A stretch of 64,000 bases of DNA from Dactylorhiza incarnata (GCA_033032865.1 JAWHQI010000266.1:1773501-1837500), one strand, 5' to 3'. Counted from the stretch's first letter, positions 32,536 through 44,623 are shown. Made by a program: numbers and translations. Notes: generated from the sequence alone by a model not told the origin.

Positions 32536-33652
32536 ATGGCTGGAGGTGATCAGCATAGAGAGATGAGATCCATGAAGCTCCCAACCTGCACCAAAGAAAA
32601 CTTTCCCATTTGGAAAGAAAGAGTCAGGATGTTCATGGAAGCTGCTGATCCCAGAGTTTTTGTGGCTGTTCAAAAGGGTCCCTTCATACCCATGACTGCA
32701 TCTACCATTGATCCTGCTCTAAGAGTGCCAAAGAAATATGTTGATATAAGCAAGGATGAGCTTGCCCTGGTAGGCCTTGATAAGAGGGCACAAAATATTG
32801 TTGTGAGTGGCATTGATGATTCAACCCTCCAAAACCTCATTCACTGTAAAACTACCAAGGAGACGTGGGACTCTCTGGTTGTCTATATGGAGTGGACTGA
32901 AGAAGAAAGGGATGACAGAAAATCTCTTCTAAATCAGGAATATGAGGCCTTCAGACAAGGCAAGAATGAAAATATCTCTAACTGCTATGAGAGATTTTTC
33001 AAGATAGTAAATGGGTTGAAGAACTATGGAAGAGAGTTTACCAACTCAAATCTGAATGATAAATTACTTAGATCCCTCACTAAGGAATGGGATATCAAAA
33101 TTTTTGCCATTAGAGAAATGGGACAACTAGGCAACATGGAGCCAAAGAACCTATATGGGAAGTTGTTATCTCATGGCTTCAGCTTAACACCAAAAAAGCT
33201 GAAGAAGAAAGCTCAAGGGGAGCACCAGTGAAAGGTCCATGGCTCTTAAGGCTGAAATCTTAAGGAGAACCAAGGACAAGGCTCCTGCAACTCAGGATAG
33301 ATTTGAAAGCAGTGAAGCTTTTGATTCCAGCACATCAGAATCTGACAACACTAATAAAGAACTGGCACTCTTCTCCAAGCAGTTCAAAAAACTGATATCA
33401 AGGAGAAGAGACGGTCATAGAACATCCTCTTCAAGCTCCAGAAGATCTGGTCAACATGACAGATCTAAATCCTCAAGGGAGGAAAGGTACAAATCAAAAC
33501 CCAGTAAATATGGTTTAACTAACATTGTCTGCTACTCCTGCAATAAGACAGGTCACAGGATTGTTGATTGCCACTCCAAGAAGAGGGAATCAAAGAATTA
33601 TGAAGACAAAAGAAGGTCAAGGGAGAAAAGAAATCAGAAAAGGGATTCATAG
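32536..33652 (+). pseudogene. gag: Gag N-terminal half of element D
   Basis: The first ATG is at 32536; the open frame extends five codons further up but only to a TTG. It reads the copia gag core: LPTCTKENFPIWKERVRMFM, IHCKTTKETWDSLVVY, SNCYERFFKIVNGLKNYG and LLRSLTKEWDIKIFAI. A frameshift near 33232 leads to a second open part (33239-33652) that is Ser/Arg rich and holds the zinc knuckle CYSCNKTGHRIVDC. That is the length and layout of SIRE Gag. Confidence 0.82.
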
Positions 33653-33791
33653 CAAAGAAAGTTAGAACCCTGAGTGATTCTGATTCAAGATCTTCAGAAA
33701 CTGAGGAGGAAGCTCTTATTGTCTTTATGGCATAAATGAAGAAATTCAGGATGACAACATCTCTCATGGGAAGGTACTAAGAAGAGCTCCC

Positions 33792-34369
33792 TTGTCTGCA
33801 TCTGATTCTGAATCAGTGGCAGATTCCTCGCGTGATGATGAACGTGAGTCTGCTGCCAACAGCACATCCTCAAGATACTCACACGAGGAAGAATCTAAAT
33901 TAATGCAGCAATATGTAGCTTTGTGGAAAGCTTTCAAGAATAGTAAGAAACTCCTCAAAGTTCAGACTAAAGAGTTAGACTCCTTGAAAACTACCCACTC
34001 CAAGCTCCAGAAGACAACTGAGAAGCTGTCTACTATGAGCAAAGAAGTGGATAGATTCAAGGAAGCCACAAAGCTCAAAAATGTTGAATTGGCTCAGAAG
34101 AACAAGATCATCAAGGACCTTGAGGAATTGCTACTAGCTAAAAAGAAAATTGTTGCCAGCTTTTCTAAACTTAAGACTGTCCTCCCTATCATTGATAGTT
34201 TCTCTGCACCATTCAGAGCTGGTGTAGGTTTCAATAAGGAGACAGTCAATGGCAAAGCTTTTAAAGCTCAACCTTCTTTTAAGAAGGTTATGCTGGCATC
34301 AAACTCTTTTGACCAGGAATCTTCATATGGTCATCTGACCAATGCTTGCTCAACAAGTGGAAGTAAGCC
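33792..34369 (+). pseudogene. Gag coiled-coil region of element D
   Basis: An acidic Ser-rich stretch is followed by a long, Lys/Glu/Leu-rich helix (KNSKKLLKVQTKELDSLKT ... KNKIIKDLEELLLAKKKIV), typical of the region between the two knuckles in SIRE Gag. The coding sequence is cut by TRIM 2 at 34370. Confidence 0.7.
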
Positions 34370-34797
34370 TGTTGGTTCCAGCGTCTCCTCACTTGACCCG
34401 TAGCGCCTTTCCGTTGATATAAAGATTAAGTTGCGCCTTCACCAACAGTCCGGGCTTTTGGTGTAGTTGGTTGCGCTGGGTCCTCTCAATTGGTATCAGA
34501 GGAGGTTGCGGGTTCGAGGCAGGGGGCGCTGATAATTCCTGAAATTCTCTCTACCTGTGTCTGTCCTGGCGGGTCAGGCGGCCGGAGCCATGTGTCAAGC
34601 CACCTCTGAGCCTGCGGGCCATGTGGAGCACCTCTGAGCTTGCGGGTCGTGCTGGACGCTGGGGGGGGGGGGGGGGATTGTTGGGTCCAGTGTCTCCTCA
34701 CATGACCTGTAGCGCCTTTCCGTTGATATAAAGATTAAGTTGCGCCTTCACCAACAGTCCAGGCTTTTGGTGTAGTTGGTTGCGCTGGGTCCTCTCA
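34370..34797 (+). mobile_element. TRIM 2: miniature LTR retrotransposon, plus strand
   Basis: Two 119-base terminal repeats (34370-34488 and 34679-34797), TGTTGG...CCTCTCA, with TSD AAGCC at 34365-34369 and 34798-34802. A primer site TGGTATCAGAGGAGG is at 34491, and a 16-base G tract (34661-34676) ends two bases before the right repeat and serves as a purine tract. No coding capacity. The repeats differ at only a few positions. It shares the internal sequence GGTTGCGGGTTCGAGGC with TRIM 1. Confidence 0.92.
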
Positions 34798-34802
34798 AAG
34801 CC

Positions 34803-35520
34803 CTCTATCACAAATAGAAGAGCAGGCTTTGGGCTGAGTGCTTTTAAAGCACCCCATGAAGAGATTCAGATGATGAATCCAGATCCCTTTTTCCATAGAC
34901 ATGCATCAACAACTCTCAAAAGCGAGGAAAAGGTAGCTCCTACCAAGCCTGTTCCTAAGAAGGTGAACCAAAAGTTGGTGAGACCAGCTCCACTACATAC
35001 TCACTTCTGTGAGGTTCACCCAAGTCCTGTTAGGTCATCTTTCTTTAGTCCTGCCCATCAACATTGCCATTCTACCCAGATGGTTAGGCAGAAGAGAAGA
35101 TACAACAAGTGTGAGTGCTGGTGTTGTGGGAAGGTTGGTCACTTTGCCTTGGACTGTTGGTTCAACCCAATAAGAACTAGTGCAAAGAGAGTGTAGACCA
35201 CTCAGAGGTATGGTGTTCCAGTTTTCCCCCCTAACAAAAACCAGGGACCCAAATCCAATTGGGTACCTAAGGGTAAGTAATTTTTTTTGTAGGTATGTCC
35301 AAATGCCAACCAATCTCCCATTTGGTATTTGGATAGTGGTTGCTCCAGGCATATGACTGGATTGAGGAGCTAGCTGAGAAACTTCACCCCTGTGGAGGAT
35401 GGACCAACAGTCATATTTGGAGGTTCAGAAACAGGGGTGACCAAAGGTTATGGTCGTTAAAATTTCAAGAAGGATCAAAGACAATGCAGTGGAAGACTTC
35501 AATCTATCTCAAGCTAAGTA
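34803..35520 (+). pseudogene. Gag C-terminus and protease start of element D
   Basis: Gag resumes after TRIM 2: a basic stretch, then CECWCCGKVGHFALDC, the second C-x2-C-x4-H-x4-C knuckle (about 35110-35155), a TAG, and the pol start with protease box [13 protein letters not shown] (35323-35361), where D-S-G is the catalytic triad. Two more stops follow before the truncation. The protease is therefore incomplete. Confidence 0.75.
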
Positions 35521-36807
35521 ACCAGTGACAATAGAAGGACAAGAAAATCTTTTATTGACTATCACTTTACAGTGCGAGGTATACATGTCGAAACATGATT
35601 TATAAGAAAATAGAGATGAGAAGAACAAAACAGAAATAAGCATCCAGTAGACAGATAAACTGTGGTCGCACATATCGCTCGAACACAGCAAGACCGCACA
35701 GTAACACTGAGACCGCGCGAACAGCACAGGATAGAAACCTGCTATCTACCAGACCGCCAAACTCAGACCATACGAACTACTAACTTATTGAGCTGCTGAG
35801 AAGAACAACCTGTATGAACTTCTAGATCGCCTGACCACGAGGTCGCCTGATCACAGAAGTATCCCGCAAATAGAAGAGAAGAACTGCACATTGCTGCTAG
35901 ACCGCAACTCCTGATCGCCTGACCGCTGAGGTCGCCTGATCACTGAGCTCACTATAAAAAGACAAAGAACTAACACAGCCACTCCAGACTGCTGGAACCT
36001 GAAAGAGACCGACCAAAGTTAGATCGCAAAATAGAGACCGGCTGAGTTGTACAGTTCTGCAGTTCCCTCCCGACTACTGTTCATTCTCTGCTAAAAACCC
36101 AGGCCATGCCCCTCTATTTATAGGCAAACAGATGGATATCATCACTGCCCCGAAGGATACAGACACATGTCTTATTAGGATGCGCGGTCACCAGAAACCA
36201 GACCGCCCGGTCACTATAAGAACAAAACTACTTAAGCACACCTGACCAACCAAAACTGTCCGCCAGAATGAGCACACGCTGGTCGCGCGGTCTCTGTGGT
36301 CTCCAAAACACAAGACCGCCCAGACTTCAATCTCACTTCAAAAAATACAACACTCCCCCTTGAAGTGGAAAGTGGAAGTCAGCCCATGTAAACTCCTCAA
36401 CCAACCAAGTAGTCCCTTCAACAACGGCTTCGTAAAGATGTCAGCGATATTTTCCTTGCTCTGTACACGCTCAACCTTCAGAGATTCCTCCAATAACTTC
36501 TCCTGAATGAAATGATGTTGAATCTCTATGTGCTTGGTCTGCGCGTGACAAACTGGATTATTAACCAGTTTGAGGGCTCTCTCATTGTCACCATGAAGCA
36601 GAGTAGGACCTCGCACCTCCCCATGAATGTCCTCCACAAGTCTCCTGAGACAGATGGCTTCCTGATATAGGACCACCCCCCTCCCGAAACACAAGACACG
36701 ACCGAGGGAAGTCCTATGCCAAGGACAGCCATCTTGCAGATGTGTCAGTACACGGGCTAGCCCCTCCACAAGATGCCTATCCTGCCGGCTATTCCTACAT
36801 ATCATCA
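35520..36807 (-). mobile_element. A': 3' tail of a copia element related to A, minus strand
   Basis: The LTR part (about 35520-36352) starts with TGTTGTATTTTTTGAAG on the minus strand, has GCGGTC/GACCGC words and a TATA box (36113-36122) like the LTR of A, but lacks the end of that LTR. The purine tract AAGGGGGAG is at 36353-36361. The remainder is the end of RNase H. Both ends are broken, and no TSD can be assigned. Confidence 0.8.
36338..36680 (-). pseudogene. RNase H C-terminus of A'
   Basis: The frame gives [31 protein letters not shown] and TKHIEIQHHFIQEK ... ENIADIFTKPLLKG, close to the RNase H tail of A (18700-19024). The sequence upstream of EAICLRR in this frame (36680-36808) does not match A and is probably scrambled. 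Confidence 0.8.
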
Positions 36808-37524
36808 TGTCAACCCATCAACAAAAGAAAAACAAAAGAAGCCATATATTCACATATAAGTAAAGGAGTCACAATTATACAAAAGACAGGTAGCACCAAG
36901 AGCTCCTGCAAATATCAGAGTATTAAAGAAATGCCCCAAGGGATACATCTCAAACTATCGCTCACATCTATCACTGACGGTAACGACGGTATCATAGTCT
37001 CCGTCCCTGTCATCCTAACCTGGCTATCGCCTCCGGCGTCGTGCACTGCTGCTCTTGGGTGCGCTCCTACAAAGAGGGTTGCAACAACCATTAGTCATAA
37101 AGACTAAGTGGCTACACATACTCTCCCCCGGCGACTACAAGGCACCGAGCGGAAGGGAATGAAGAGAAGTTGCAATATAAACAATAGTGGCAAAAACAAG
37201 TGGCAATGAAAGATGTAATCACAACAGTATATCATAAGTATGAAATATATAACTAATAAGTGGAATGGTCAGCGACAGAGTATAAGCAAGCAGAGTATAT
37301 AGATAACTGAATTGAGCTTAACTTATAAGGATGCTCATACAAGCTTATAAGTTAAGGATCCGAACATAAAGTAACCCATCATATAAAGGTGCCCCTACAA
37401 GTTTATATGATGAGGATCCAATGCGGTGCAATGCCATGATCCTGAAGGGATTAATGCAATGCAATGATTATGATATGATGACTCACCCATGCAAATTTGC
37501 TATGTCGACAAAGACCTATACTTC
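36808..37524 (-). repeat. 3' LTR of F, left part
   Basis: Includes the segment that resembles 4451-4770. Interrupted at 37524 by element E, whose TSD ACTTC occupies 37520-37524. Confidence 0.6.
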
Positions 37525-39108
37525 TGATGGCGCAAATCTCACACACCGCTATAGGCGGTAGCAAGACTGCGGCACGAAACGGCAGTGTACCGATCATTCA
37601 AGTAATATAAAATGGGAATGAATCCCCAAGTATCGATCTCAAAGGAACACAGTAAGGTGGAGCTATCTATCGAGGAAGGACTTGAGATTGAAGTCCTTTA
37701 ATCGGATGGATGCGGAAACGGGGGCTTTGGTTTGTGGAAAATAAAAGAAAACAACTTAAACTACTCCTATGCAATGCCGCTATACAATGCTTCGCTTGGC
37801 GGGATGGAATCTATGTAGGCCTTGAGCGCGCTACTTCGTAAGGGTGGATGGACGAGTAGGCAAGCGGAATCAAACTATGCAGGCCTTGAGCGCGCTGCTT
37901 TGTAGGGCGAGTGGATTACACGGGTCGCTATGCCACGCTTCGCTAGGCGGATGGACGAGTAGGCAAATGGAGTGAGGGTCGTAAGCACCTCTTCGATAAG
38001 CACGCCACTAGCAATTGCTAGTGCGGCGACGAACGTGACGGCGGGATGGAGGATGGAATGGGGCGCACCTCAAGCAACTCAAACAACAAGCATTTCACAT
38101 ATACATGAAATATATAAAAATACAAACTAGTTTAAGTGCTCTACTTCATCATAATACAAAGATCTACACATATACACTTCAATAAGAGAAGAACAAGGCA
38201 AGAAATCGACCGAATCCGAAGGCTTGTTGGAGATTCACGGTCGGAATCGCTGGGTTGTCAATCTGCGTCCAAGCTCGGTCAGCAACTGCGTCCAGGGTAG
38301 AGAGAGCTGTCATGACTCTCCAATGGACCCGTCTTCTTCGTCTCACGATCCAGCGGAGGTTGCAAACTTCCTCTTGCTTGAAGGAAATGGTGGCTAGATC
38401 TCCCTTGAAGCTCTAGGATGAAGGAGGAGGCCAAAGGGACGAAACCCTGGTGGAGATGGCGAAATCGGTGCTGCTGTATGGCGCGTACGGAACTCCTCCG
38501 TTTTAGGTCGAAGCTGCAGCTTTTATAGAAAAATGTTAGAAATTTGATCACGCACGGTTGAACGCACAACCGTGCGTGGACCGTGCGATACTTAAGCTCA
38601 GCAGGCGTGCAGGGGAAGAAGGCATGCGCCCATGTGTTTTGCTCACGCACGACCAACACCGCCCGTGCGTCCAAATGCATGGGTAAATTCCGACGCTCAG
38701 AAATCATCAAAACATAGGTCGACCGTGCGTTTTACTCACACACGGGTGAATCCGCCCGTGCGTCAAAACGCATGAGTAAACTCCGATGCTCTGTTTTCTA
38801 CCCAGACACAAACGCACGACCGCCACCGACCGTGCGTCAAGGAAATGCACGACCGTGCGATATGCACAGAAATTACATTGGGGAAAACGGGACGATCAGG
38901 TCACCTGCATACAAGAGACACAAGCTGGGAAAGTACTACCAGCAGCACAAAGATAAAGAGGATACAATGGTGAGCACGCAGTGCTTACCCCCAACAACAA
39001 AGTACGCAATTGCACACAAAAACAGGCATACTATGTACTACAAGCATGATAAGGGAAATATGAACAAAACTGACGCACAAAAGCAAGAAAACTAGCCGAA
39101 ATGAGTCC

Positions 39109-39144
<36 letters not shown>

Positions 39145-39155
39145 GGGACTCATCA
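37525..39155 (-). repeat. 3' LTR of E
   Basis: Pairs with 58499-60122. Contains CGTGCG/CGCACG palindromic words (38540-38840), the 18-base palindrome CACTAGCAATTGCTAGTG (38006-38023) and an (AT) microsatellite at 39109-39140 that is much shorter in the other LTR. A TATA box is on the minus strand at about 38521-38527. Confidence 0.93.
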
Positions 39156-39168
39156 CACCCCCAGACTT
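39155..39168 (-). other. Polypurine tract of E
   Basis: AAGTCTGGGGGTGT on the minus strand, ending at the first base of the LTR. The same 14 bases occur inside the element at 55825-55838. Confidence 0.75.
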
Positions 39169-39420
39169 ACCTGTTTGCGCGTCTCGAGCAAACAATTCCT
39201 ACGCAAGCGGGAATATGAAATAGCTAACTAAAAATTACAAAATGGAATACCATGCGAAGTCACATGCTCATGTTCGTATAAGAAAATTAGAGAAGATTTC
39301 TAATTATACACAGAGTTTATGAATTTTAAAAACATAAATAATTGTTACATCTACTCAAAATGAGAATTACAGTGAATCATCCGGTCACGCATACGGAGAA
39401 AGTAAACTGAACGCTGAGGA

Positions 39421-40612
39421 TGTTGGAACACGGTCTTCCGCATCTCCTAAGTTTGAGAATGACAAATCCTATGTGTATTTGATCTTGTGTGTTTAAGTGT
39501 GCAGGAAATCAAAGTCCACATGACTCAAGGATAGTTGCCCCCAAAATTGAGGCCAAAATTCGAAGAGGCTCACTAGCGCCGGCGGTAGCGATAGCGCCCG
39601 GCGCTAGCGTTGAATCTGCGCGATTCCGGCATCGTTTTTAGAAGGAGCTAGCGCCCGACGTTAGCTACTAGCGCCGGCGGTAGCATGGCGCACAAGAGGC
39701 ATGGAGAAATATGTTGCCTTAGATTGAAGATCTCACCACGCAAAATGTTACTTAATCTGGGATAGCGCCGGCGGTAGCTACTAGCGCTGGCGATAGCATG
39801 GCGAATAAGAGGCATAGAGCAAAATGTTGCCTCGGATTGAAGATCCTGCCGCGCAAATTGTTTCTTAATCCGGGCTAGCACCGGCGGTAGCGCTAGCGCC
39901 GGCGGTAGCGCTTGGGCTATATAAGGACCCCCTCTCCTCTTGTTTTCGTACACCAATTGCATACACCTCAGAGAGAGAGAGTACTAGAATTCCAGAGGCC
40001 TATCTTGGCTGAAATTTGAGGTCCCGGCGAAGCTCTGCCAACTTCTGAAGGAGGATTCCATCACGCCGAAGCCAAACGAAGTCCGCTTTGACAAACGCTG
40101 ATTCTACAGCGGGTCTTCGCCTCCATATTCAGAAGTTCATCTTAAGGGAAGTTTTTATTATTTTATTTATCTTTCTTTGTAAACGGTAGTGAAATTGCCT
40201 CGTGTTGGCGACTAGGTCTGGGGTAAGATTTAGGGCTGAAAATCGCCTCATGTTGGCGACTAGATCTAGGTTAGGTCTAGGGGGTTCTTGTGGCCACATC
40301 CGGGGATGGATTGGTTAGAGCGGCTTGAGGCCGAATCCGGGAAGGAGGAGGCTAGGGCCACCGGTTCGTGGGGAAGCGAGTCGGGATAGAAAACGAAAAG
40401 AGCTTTTATTAGTCGCCTCCGATCTCTAGCGACATTGAGATCAAGTTTTGTAAAACTTATTTAATATCAATAAAGCTTGTCTCTCCTTTTTGTTTTACTT
40501 GTCTTCTTGTTTTAATATTGCATTATTCCAAAGTTTTTCTAAACAAAATCTAAAGTTTTTGAAAACCCTTATTCACCCCCCCCCCCCTCTAAGGGCGCCG
40601 ACCGATCCAACA
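39421..40612 (+). repeat. 5' LTR of C
   Basis: Pairs with 54378-55564. Contains at least eight TAGCGCCGGCGGTAGC-type words between 39571 and 39912, a TATA box TATATAAG at 39918-39925, and two copies of ATCGCCTCGTGTTGGCGACTAG-like sequence near 40195 and 40240. Confidence 0.94.
39918..39925 (+). promoter_or_regulatory. TATA box in 5' LTR of C
   Basis: GGGCTATATAAGGACC. The 3' LTR has GGGCTATAAAAGGACC at 54875-54883. Confidence 0.75.
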
Positions 40613-40614
40613 AG

Positions 40615-40626
40615 TGGTATCAGAGC
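40615..40626 (+). other. Primer-binding site of C (tRNA-Met type)
   Basis: TGGTATCAGAGC, a perfect match to the usual plant copia primer site, two bases after the LTR. Confidence 0.9.
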
Positions 40627-40660
40627 GGATTTGTTCCAATTGGCTTAACAACCGGGAACA

Positions 40661-42517
40661 ATGGCGTCTCATGATCTCGCTTTTCCTGAGGGTCAAGGGG
40701 TTAGTCGACCGCCTCTCTTTACTAGGTCAGATTTTAACTACTAGAAAAATCGAATGATGTGTTTTCTTATGACCATGGATGTAGAAGTATGGAACATGGT
40801 AGAAGTACGGTACTCTCCGCCTACAACTGTAGTAGGAGAGGCGACATTAGCAAAACCTAAGGATAAATGGGATGACAACGATAAACTAAGGTGTAAAAAT
40901 AATGATAAAGCAATGAATGCCTTATATTGCGCTTTAAATAGGACTGAGTTTAATAGAATTTCTGCATGCGCTACTGCTTATGATATTTGGAATCAATTAG
41001 AAGTAACTCACGAAGGTACATCGTAGGTGAAAGATGCAAAGCTGTTTCAACTGGAATCTGAATACGAGAAATTCAGGATGGACACGGAAGAGGACATCAA
41101 CTCCATGTACACTCGCTTCACAAAGATTGTCAACGCATCAAAGGCGCTTGAAAAGTTCTTCGTTCCTTACCCCCAAGGTTCAATCCGAAGGTGACAGCCA
41201 TCTCGGAGTCGCACAACTTAAGAACGCTCCAGATCGAGAACCTCATTGGGAATCTCAAAACCCATGAGGTAGAACTGCAAATTCAACATGAAGAATACAA
41301 CAAAGAGCCGAAGAAAAAGGCGTTGGCACTAACATCAAAGAAGGAGTGCACCGAAGAGGACGATGATGATGAAGAAGGACTCCTGGTGATGAACTTCAAA
41401 AAGTTCATCAGGAATCCAGAAAGAAGGAACACATTCAGAAAATTCTTCCAAAAGGACACTCGACGAAAGGGATCTTCCTCTTCATCGAGGAAAGAAAAAG
41501 GAAGCGATGACGAAGAAGAAAGGCCGCCTCCAGAATGCTATCACTGTAGAAAAACCGGGCACATTCGGAGTCAGTGCCCAAAATACCAAAAGGAACGAAA
41601 AGAACAAAAGAAAACAAAAGAAAAGAAGAAAGTGCTGAAGGCCGCCACTTGGGATGACTCTTCCTCTGAAGAGTCAAACGAATCTGAGTCAAGTAGCGAG
41701 GAGGAAGCAAACTTGTGCTTGATGGCCAAAAGCGACGATGACGACACCAGTGTTCTTAGCGACACTGAGGTATCTCCTCCTACTTTTGAAGAACTTTATG
41801 ATAAATTTGTTTTATTAAATCTTGAAAATGAATCTATTATAAAAGAAAATCGTAAGCTCACAAAAAAATAGTTTCTCTTGAAAAAAGAAAAGTCTCATGT
41901 CAAGAATGTGAGCACTCCTTATTTAAGTTAAAAGAACTTGAAGTATCTCTCTATAATGCCCTCTCACAAAATAAAATTATTGCAAAAGAGAAGGGGGACA
42001 TAGAGAGAAGATTGAAAGCTTCTATATTACAAATTGAAAAGAACCAAAAAGGATTTGAAAAAAAATGTGTTATGATTGTTCAAGAAAATACATCTCTTAA
42101 AAAACAAAATCAAAATCTCAATTTACAATAACCAAATTCGGGATTGCTCAAAAATCCCTGGATATGCTTCTGGGTAATCAATGCTTTGGGTCTGGAAAAA
42201 TCAAACTCGGATATAAAAGTGAACACTACCGCCCGGTGCTAGCTACTAACGCCGGCGGTAGCTCTAAAGTTAAAAATTTTTCTGGTCTTTCTAATGTACA
42301 AACATCATCCAGCAAGAGCAACATAGAAACTCAGAAAAGGGTCTCAACCCCCTTTATTTTGTGTGCTAATTGTCTTAAATTTGGACACACGTCTGGCTCT
42401 TGCAGGAATATAATAAATCAACGATCATTGAAACAAATCTGGGTACCTAAGAAATCCACTTACTCTATGGGTGGTACCTCTTGGGTATCTGGGTATTTAC
42501 TCTCATCCTCTTTCTAG
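40661..42517 (+). pseudogene. gag: Gag of element C
   Basis: ATG at 40661 follows the primer site at a typical distance. After 27 codons a TAG (40742-40744) replaces the Trp of the conserved FNYW. The core continues (VEVWNMVEVRY, DKWDDNDKLRCKNNDKAMNALYCAL, AYDIWNQLEVTHEG) to a TAG at 41024, then through two frame changes. Segment 41191-41871 holds the knuckle CYHCRKTGHIRSQC and an acidic Ser-rich stretch. A Lys/Glu-rich helical region follows, and segment 42164-42517 holds the second knuckle CANCLKFGHTSGSC. It ends at TAG 42515-42517, in frame with pol. Confidence 0.85.
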
Positions 42518-44623
42518 ATTTGCAGGAAGGCTAAGGAAACAGAAGACGTGTGGTATTTGGACTCAGGCTGCTCCAAACACATGACGGGCAATAAAGCAAA
42601 ATTCCTTAGCCTAGAAAAGAAGAAAGGAGGAATAGTGATGTTTGGCGATAACGGTAAAGGAAGGATCATGGGAATTGGTACAGTGGGTAACGCATCTTTT
42701 CTTATATCAAATGTGCTTTATGTGAAAGGATTGAAACATAACCTAATATCTATAAGTCAACTTTGTGATAAAGGTTTAGACGTACTTTTTGAATCTTCCA
42801 CTAATATTTGCAAGATTGTTAATCCTAAAACAAAAGATGTGTTATTAACTGCACCTAGAATTCATAATGTCTACATAGTTTCATTTCATGATCTTTCTAA
42901 ATCTTCTATAAAATGTTTTATAATGAAAAATGATGAATTAGAATTATGGCATAGACACTTAGGCCACGCTAGTACAAAGCTCATCTTAAAACTAGCAAAA
43001 AGAGAATTGATTAGAGGATTGCCTAAGTTAAATGGAAATTTATCTTCATTATGCTCTCCATGCCAAAAAGGCAAATTCATTAAGTCATCTTTTAAAAGCA
43101 AAAACGAAATTTCTACATCAAAACCTCTGCAATTAATTCATATGGATCTTTTTGGTCCCGTTAACACTGCGAGTCTTGGTGGTAGATTATACACTTATGT
43201 TCTCATAGATGACTATTCTAGATATTGTTGGACTTTATTTCTCTCCTCCAAATCTGATGCGTTTTGCAAATTTTCAAAATTATGTACTCGCATACAAAAT
43301 GAATTAGATTTAAAAATAAAATGCATTCGCTCAGATCATGGAGGTGAATTTGAATATGAAAATTTTAAATCTTTTTGTGACATGTTAGGTATTAAGCATG
43401 AGTTCTATGCTCCACGCACACCTCAACAAAACGGTGTTGTAGAACGGAAAAATAGGACAATACAAGAACTTGCACGCACAATGCTATCTGAATATAAATT
43501 ACCTAAGTATTTTTGGGCAGAAGATGTAAGCACTGCATGCTATGTAATGAATAGAGTTATGCTTCGCCCATCATTAACTCTCACACCATATGAACTCTAC
43601 TATCAAAAGAAACCTAACTTATCATATTTTAGATTATTTGGATGTAAATGCTTCATTCTTAATACAAAAGATTCTTTAGGAAAATTTGACGAAAAATGCG
43701 ATGAAGGAATATTTCTTGGTTATTCTTCAACTAGTAAAGCATATAGAATATTTAATAAAAGATCAAGCAAGGTTGAAGAGTCAATTAATGTCAGATTTGA
43801 TGAGTTTGTTCCATGTGCAGAAAAGCTCCCTACAGGTACCAATGATGAACCTTTGCCATCCTTGGAGCACGACGAAGAAGAACCGTCCAAAGAAGTGGAG
43901 GAGAAGCCAAAAGAAGATGAATATGTACCTCCAAGCATTCTAAACTTCTCCAAAAATCATCCAAAGGAGCTAGTCATTGGGGAACCTTCTACTGGGGTAA
44001 GAACTCGGTCCTCTCTTTATGAAACATTTTCAAATATTTGCTTTGTGTCTGAAATTGAACCTAAAAACATTTCCACCGCTTTAAATGACGAATTTTGGTT
44101 TTTGGCAATGAATGAAGAGCTAGGACAATTTGAAAGAAATAAAGTTTGGAATTTAGTAGAAAGACCATCTAATCATCCAATTATTGGCGTAAAATGGATT
44201 TTTAAAAATAAGCTAGATGGTGAATCTAGGATTGTAAGAAATAAAGCACGCTTAGTTGCTCAAGGCTATTCACAAATCGAGGGGATAGATTTTGAAGAAA
44301 CTTTTGCACTCGTAGCTCGCTTAGAATCTATACGAATATTTTTGGCATTTGCGAGTTTTAAAAGAATAAATTTATTTCAAATGGATGTTAAAAGTGCTTT
44401 TTTAAACAGGTTCATTAAAGAAGAAGTTTATGTAGAACAACCCCCCGGTTTCATAAATGAAAGATTTCCAAATCATGTTTACAAATTAGAAAAAACGCTT
44501 TATGGTTTAAAACAAGCGCCCCGTGCCTGGTATGATCGTCTTACATCATTTTTGTTAGAGCGCGGTTATGTTATGGGAAGTGCAGACAACACACTCTTCA
44601 TTAAGCATAAAATAATGAATTAA
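42518..44623 (+). CDS. pol: Protease, integrase and RT N-terminal part of C
   Basis: About 700 open codons in frame with the end of gag; there is no ATG near the start, so it would be made by fusion or read-through. Order: protease box [13 protein letters not shown]; pre-integrase zinc motif WHRHLGHAS ... CSPCQKGK; integrase with Asp in HMDLFGP, Asp in RSDHGGEF and Glu in NGVVERKNR; a Glu/Pro-rich linker; RT fingers and palm [28 protein letters not shown], Asp in [12 protein letters not shown] and [14 protein letters not shown]. It ends at 44623 through a frameshift just before the catalytic box. Confidence 0.9.
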   Translation: MCRKAKETEDVWYLDSGCSKHMTGNKAKFLSLEKKKGGIVMFGDNGKGRIMGIGTVGNASFLISNVLYVKGLKHNLISISQLCDKGLDVLFESSTNICKIVNPKTKDVLLTAPRIHNVYIVSFHDLSKSSIKCFIMKNDELELWHRHLGHASTKLILKLAKRELIRGLPKLNGNLSSLCSPCQKGKFIKSSFKSKNEISTSKPLQLIHMDLFGPVNTASLGGRLYTYVLIDDYSRYCWTLFLSSKSDAFCKFSKLCTRIQNELDLKIKCIRSDHGGEFEYENFKSFCDMLGIKHEFYAPRTPQQNGVVERKNRTIQELARTMLSEYKLPKYFWAEDVSTACYVMNRVMLRPSLTLTPYELYYQKKPNLSYFRLFGCKCFILNTKDSLGKFDEKCDEGIFLGYSSTSKAYRIFNKRSSKVEESINVRFDEFVPCAEKLPTGTNDEPLPSLEHDEEEPSKEVEEKPKEDEYVPPSILNFSKNHPKELVIGEPSTGVRTRSSLYETFSNICFVSEIEPKNISTALNDEFWFLAMNEELGQFERNKVWNLVERPSNHPIIGVKWIFKNKLDGESRIVRNKARLVAQGYSQIEGIDFEETFALVARLESIRIFLAFASFKRINLFQMDVKSAFLNRFIKEEVYVEQPPGFINERFPNHVYKLEKTLYGLKQAPRAWYDRLTSFLLERGYVMGSADNTLFIKHKIMN

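Larger units (their letters stand above)
30803..35520 (+). mobile_element. Element D: SIRE-like Ty1/copia, 5' part, plus strand
   Basis: LTR TGTTGGGAACAG...CATAACTAACA (30803-32466), tRNA-Met primer site, gag with two zinc knuckles and a coiled-coil, and the start of pol with the protease box [13 protein letters not shown]. It stops abruptly at about 35520, where the tail of another copia element begins, so integrase, RT and the 3' LTR are missing. TRIM 2 lies inside gag. The two widely spaced CCHC boxes and the [13 protein letters not shown] form of the protease match the SIRE/Maximus lineage. Confidence 0.85.
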
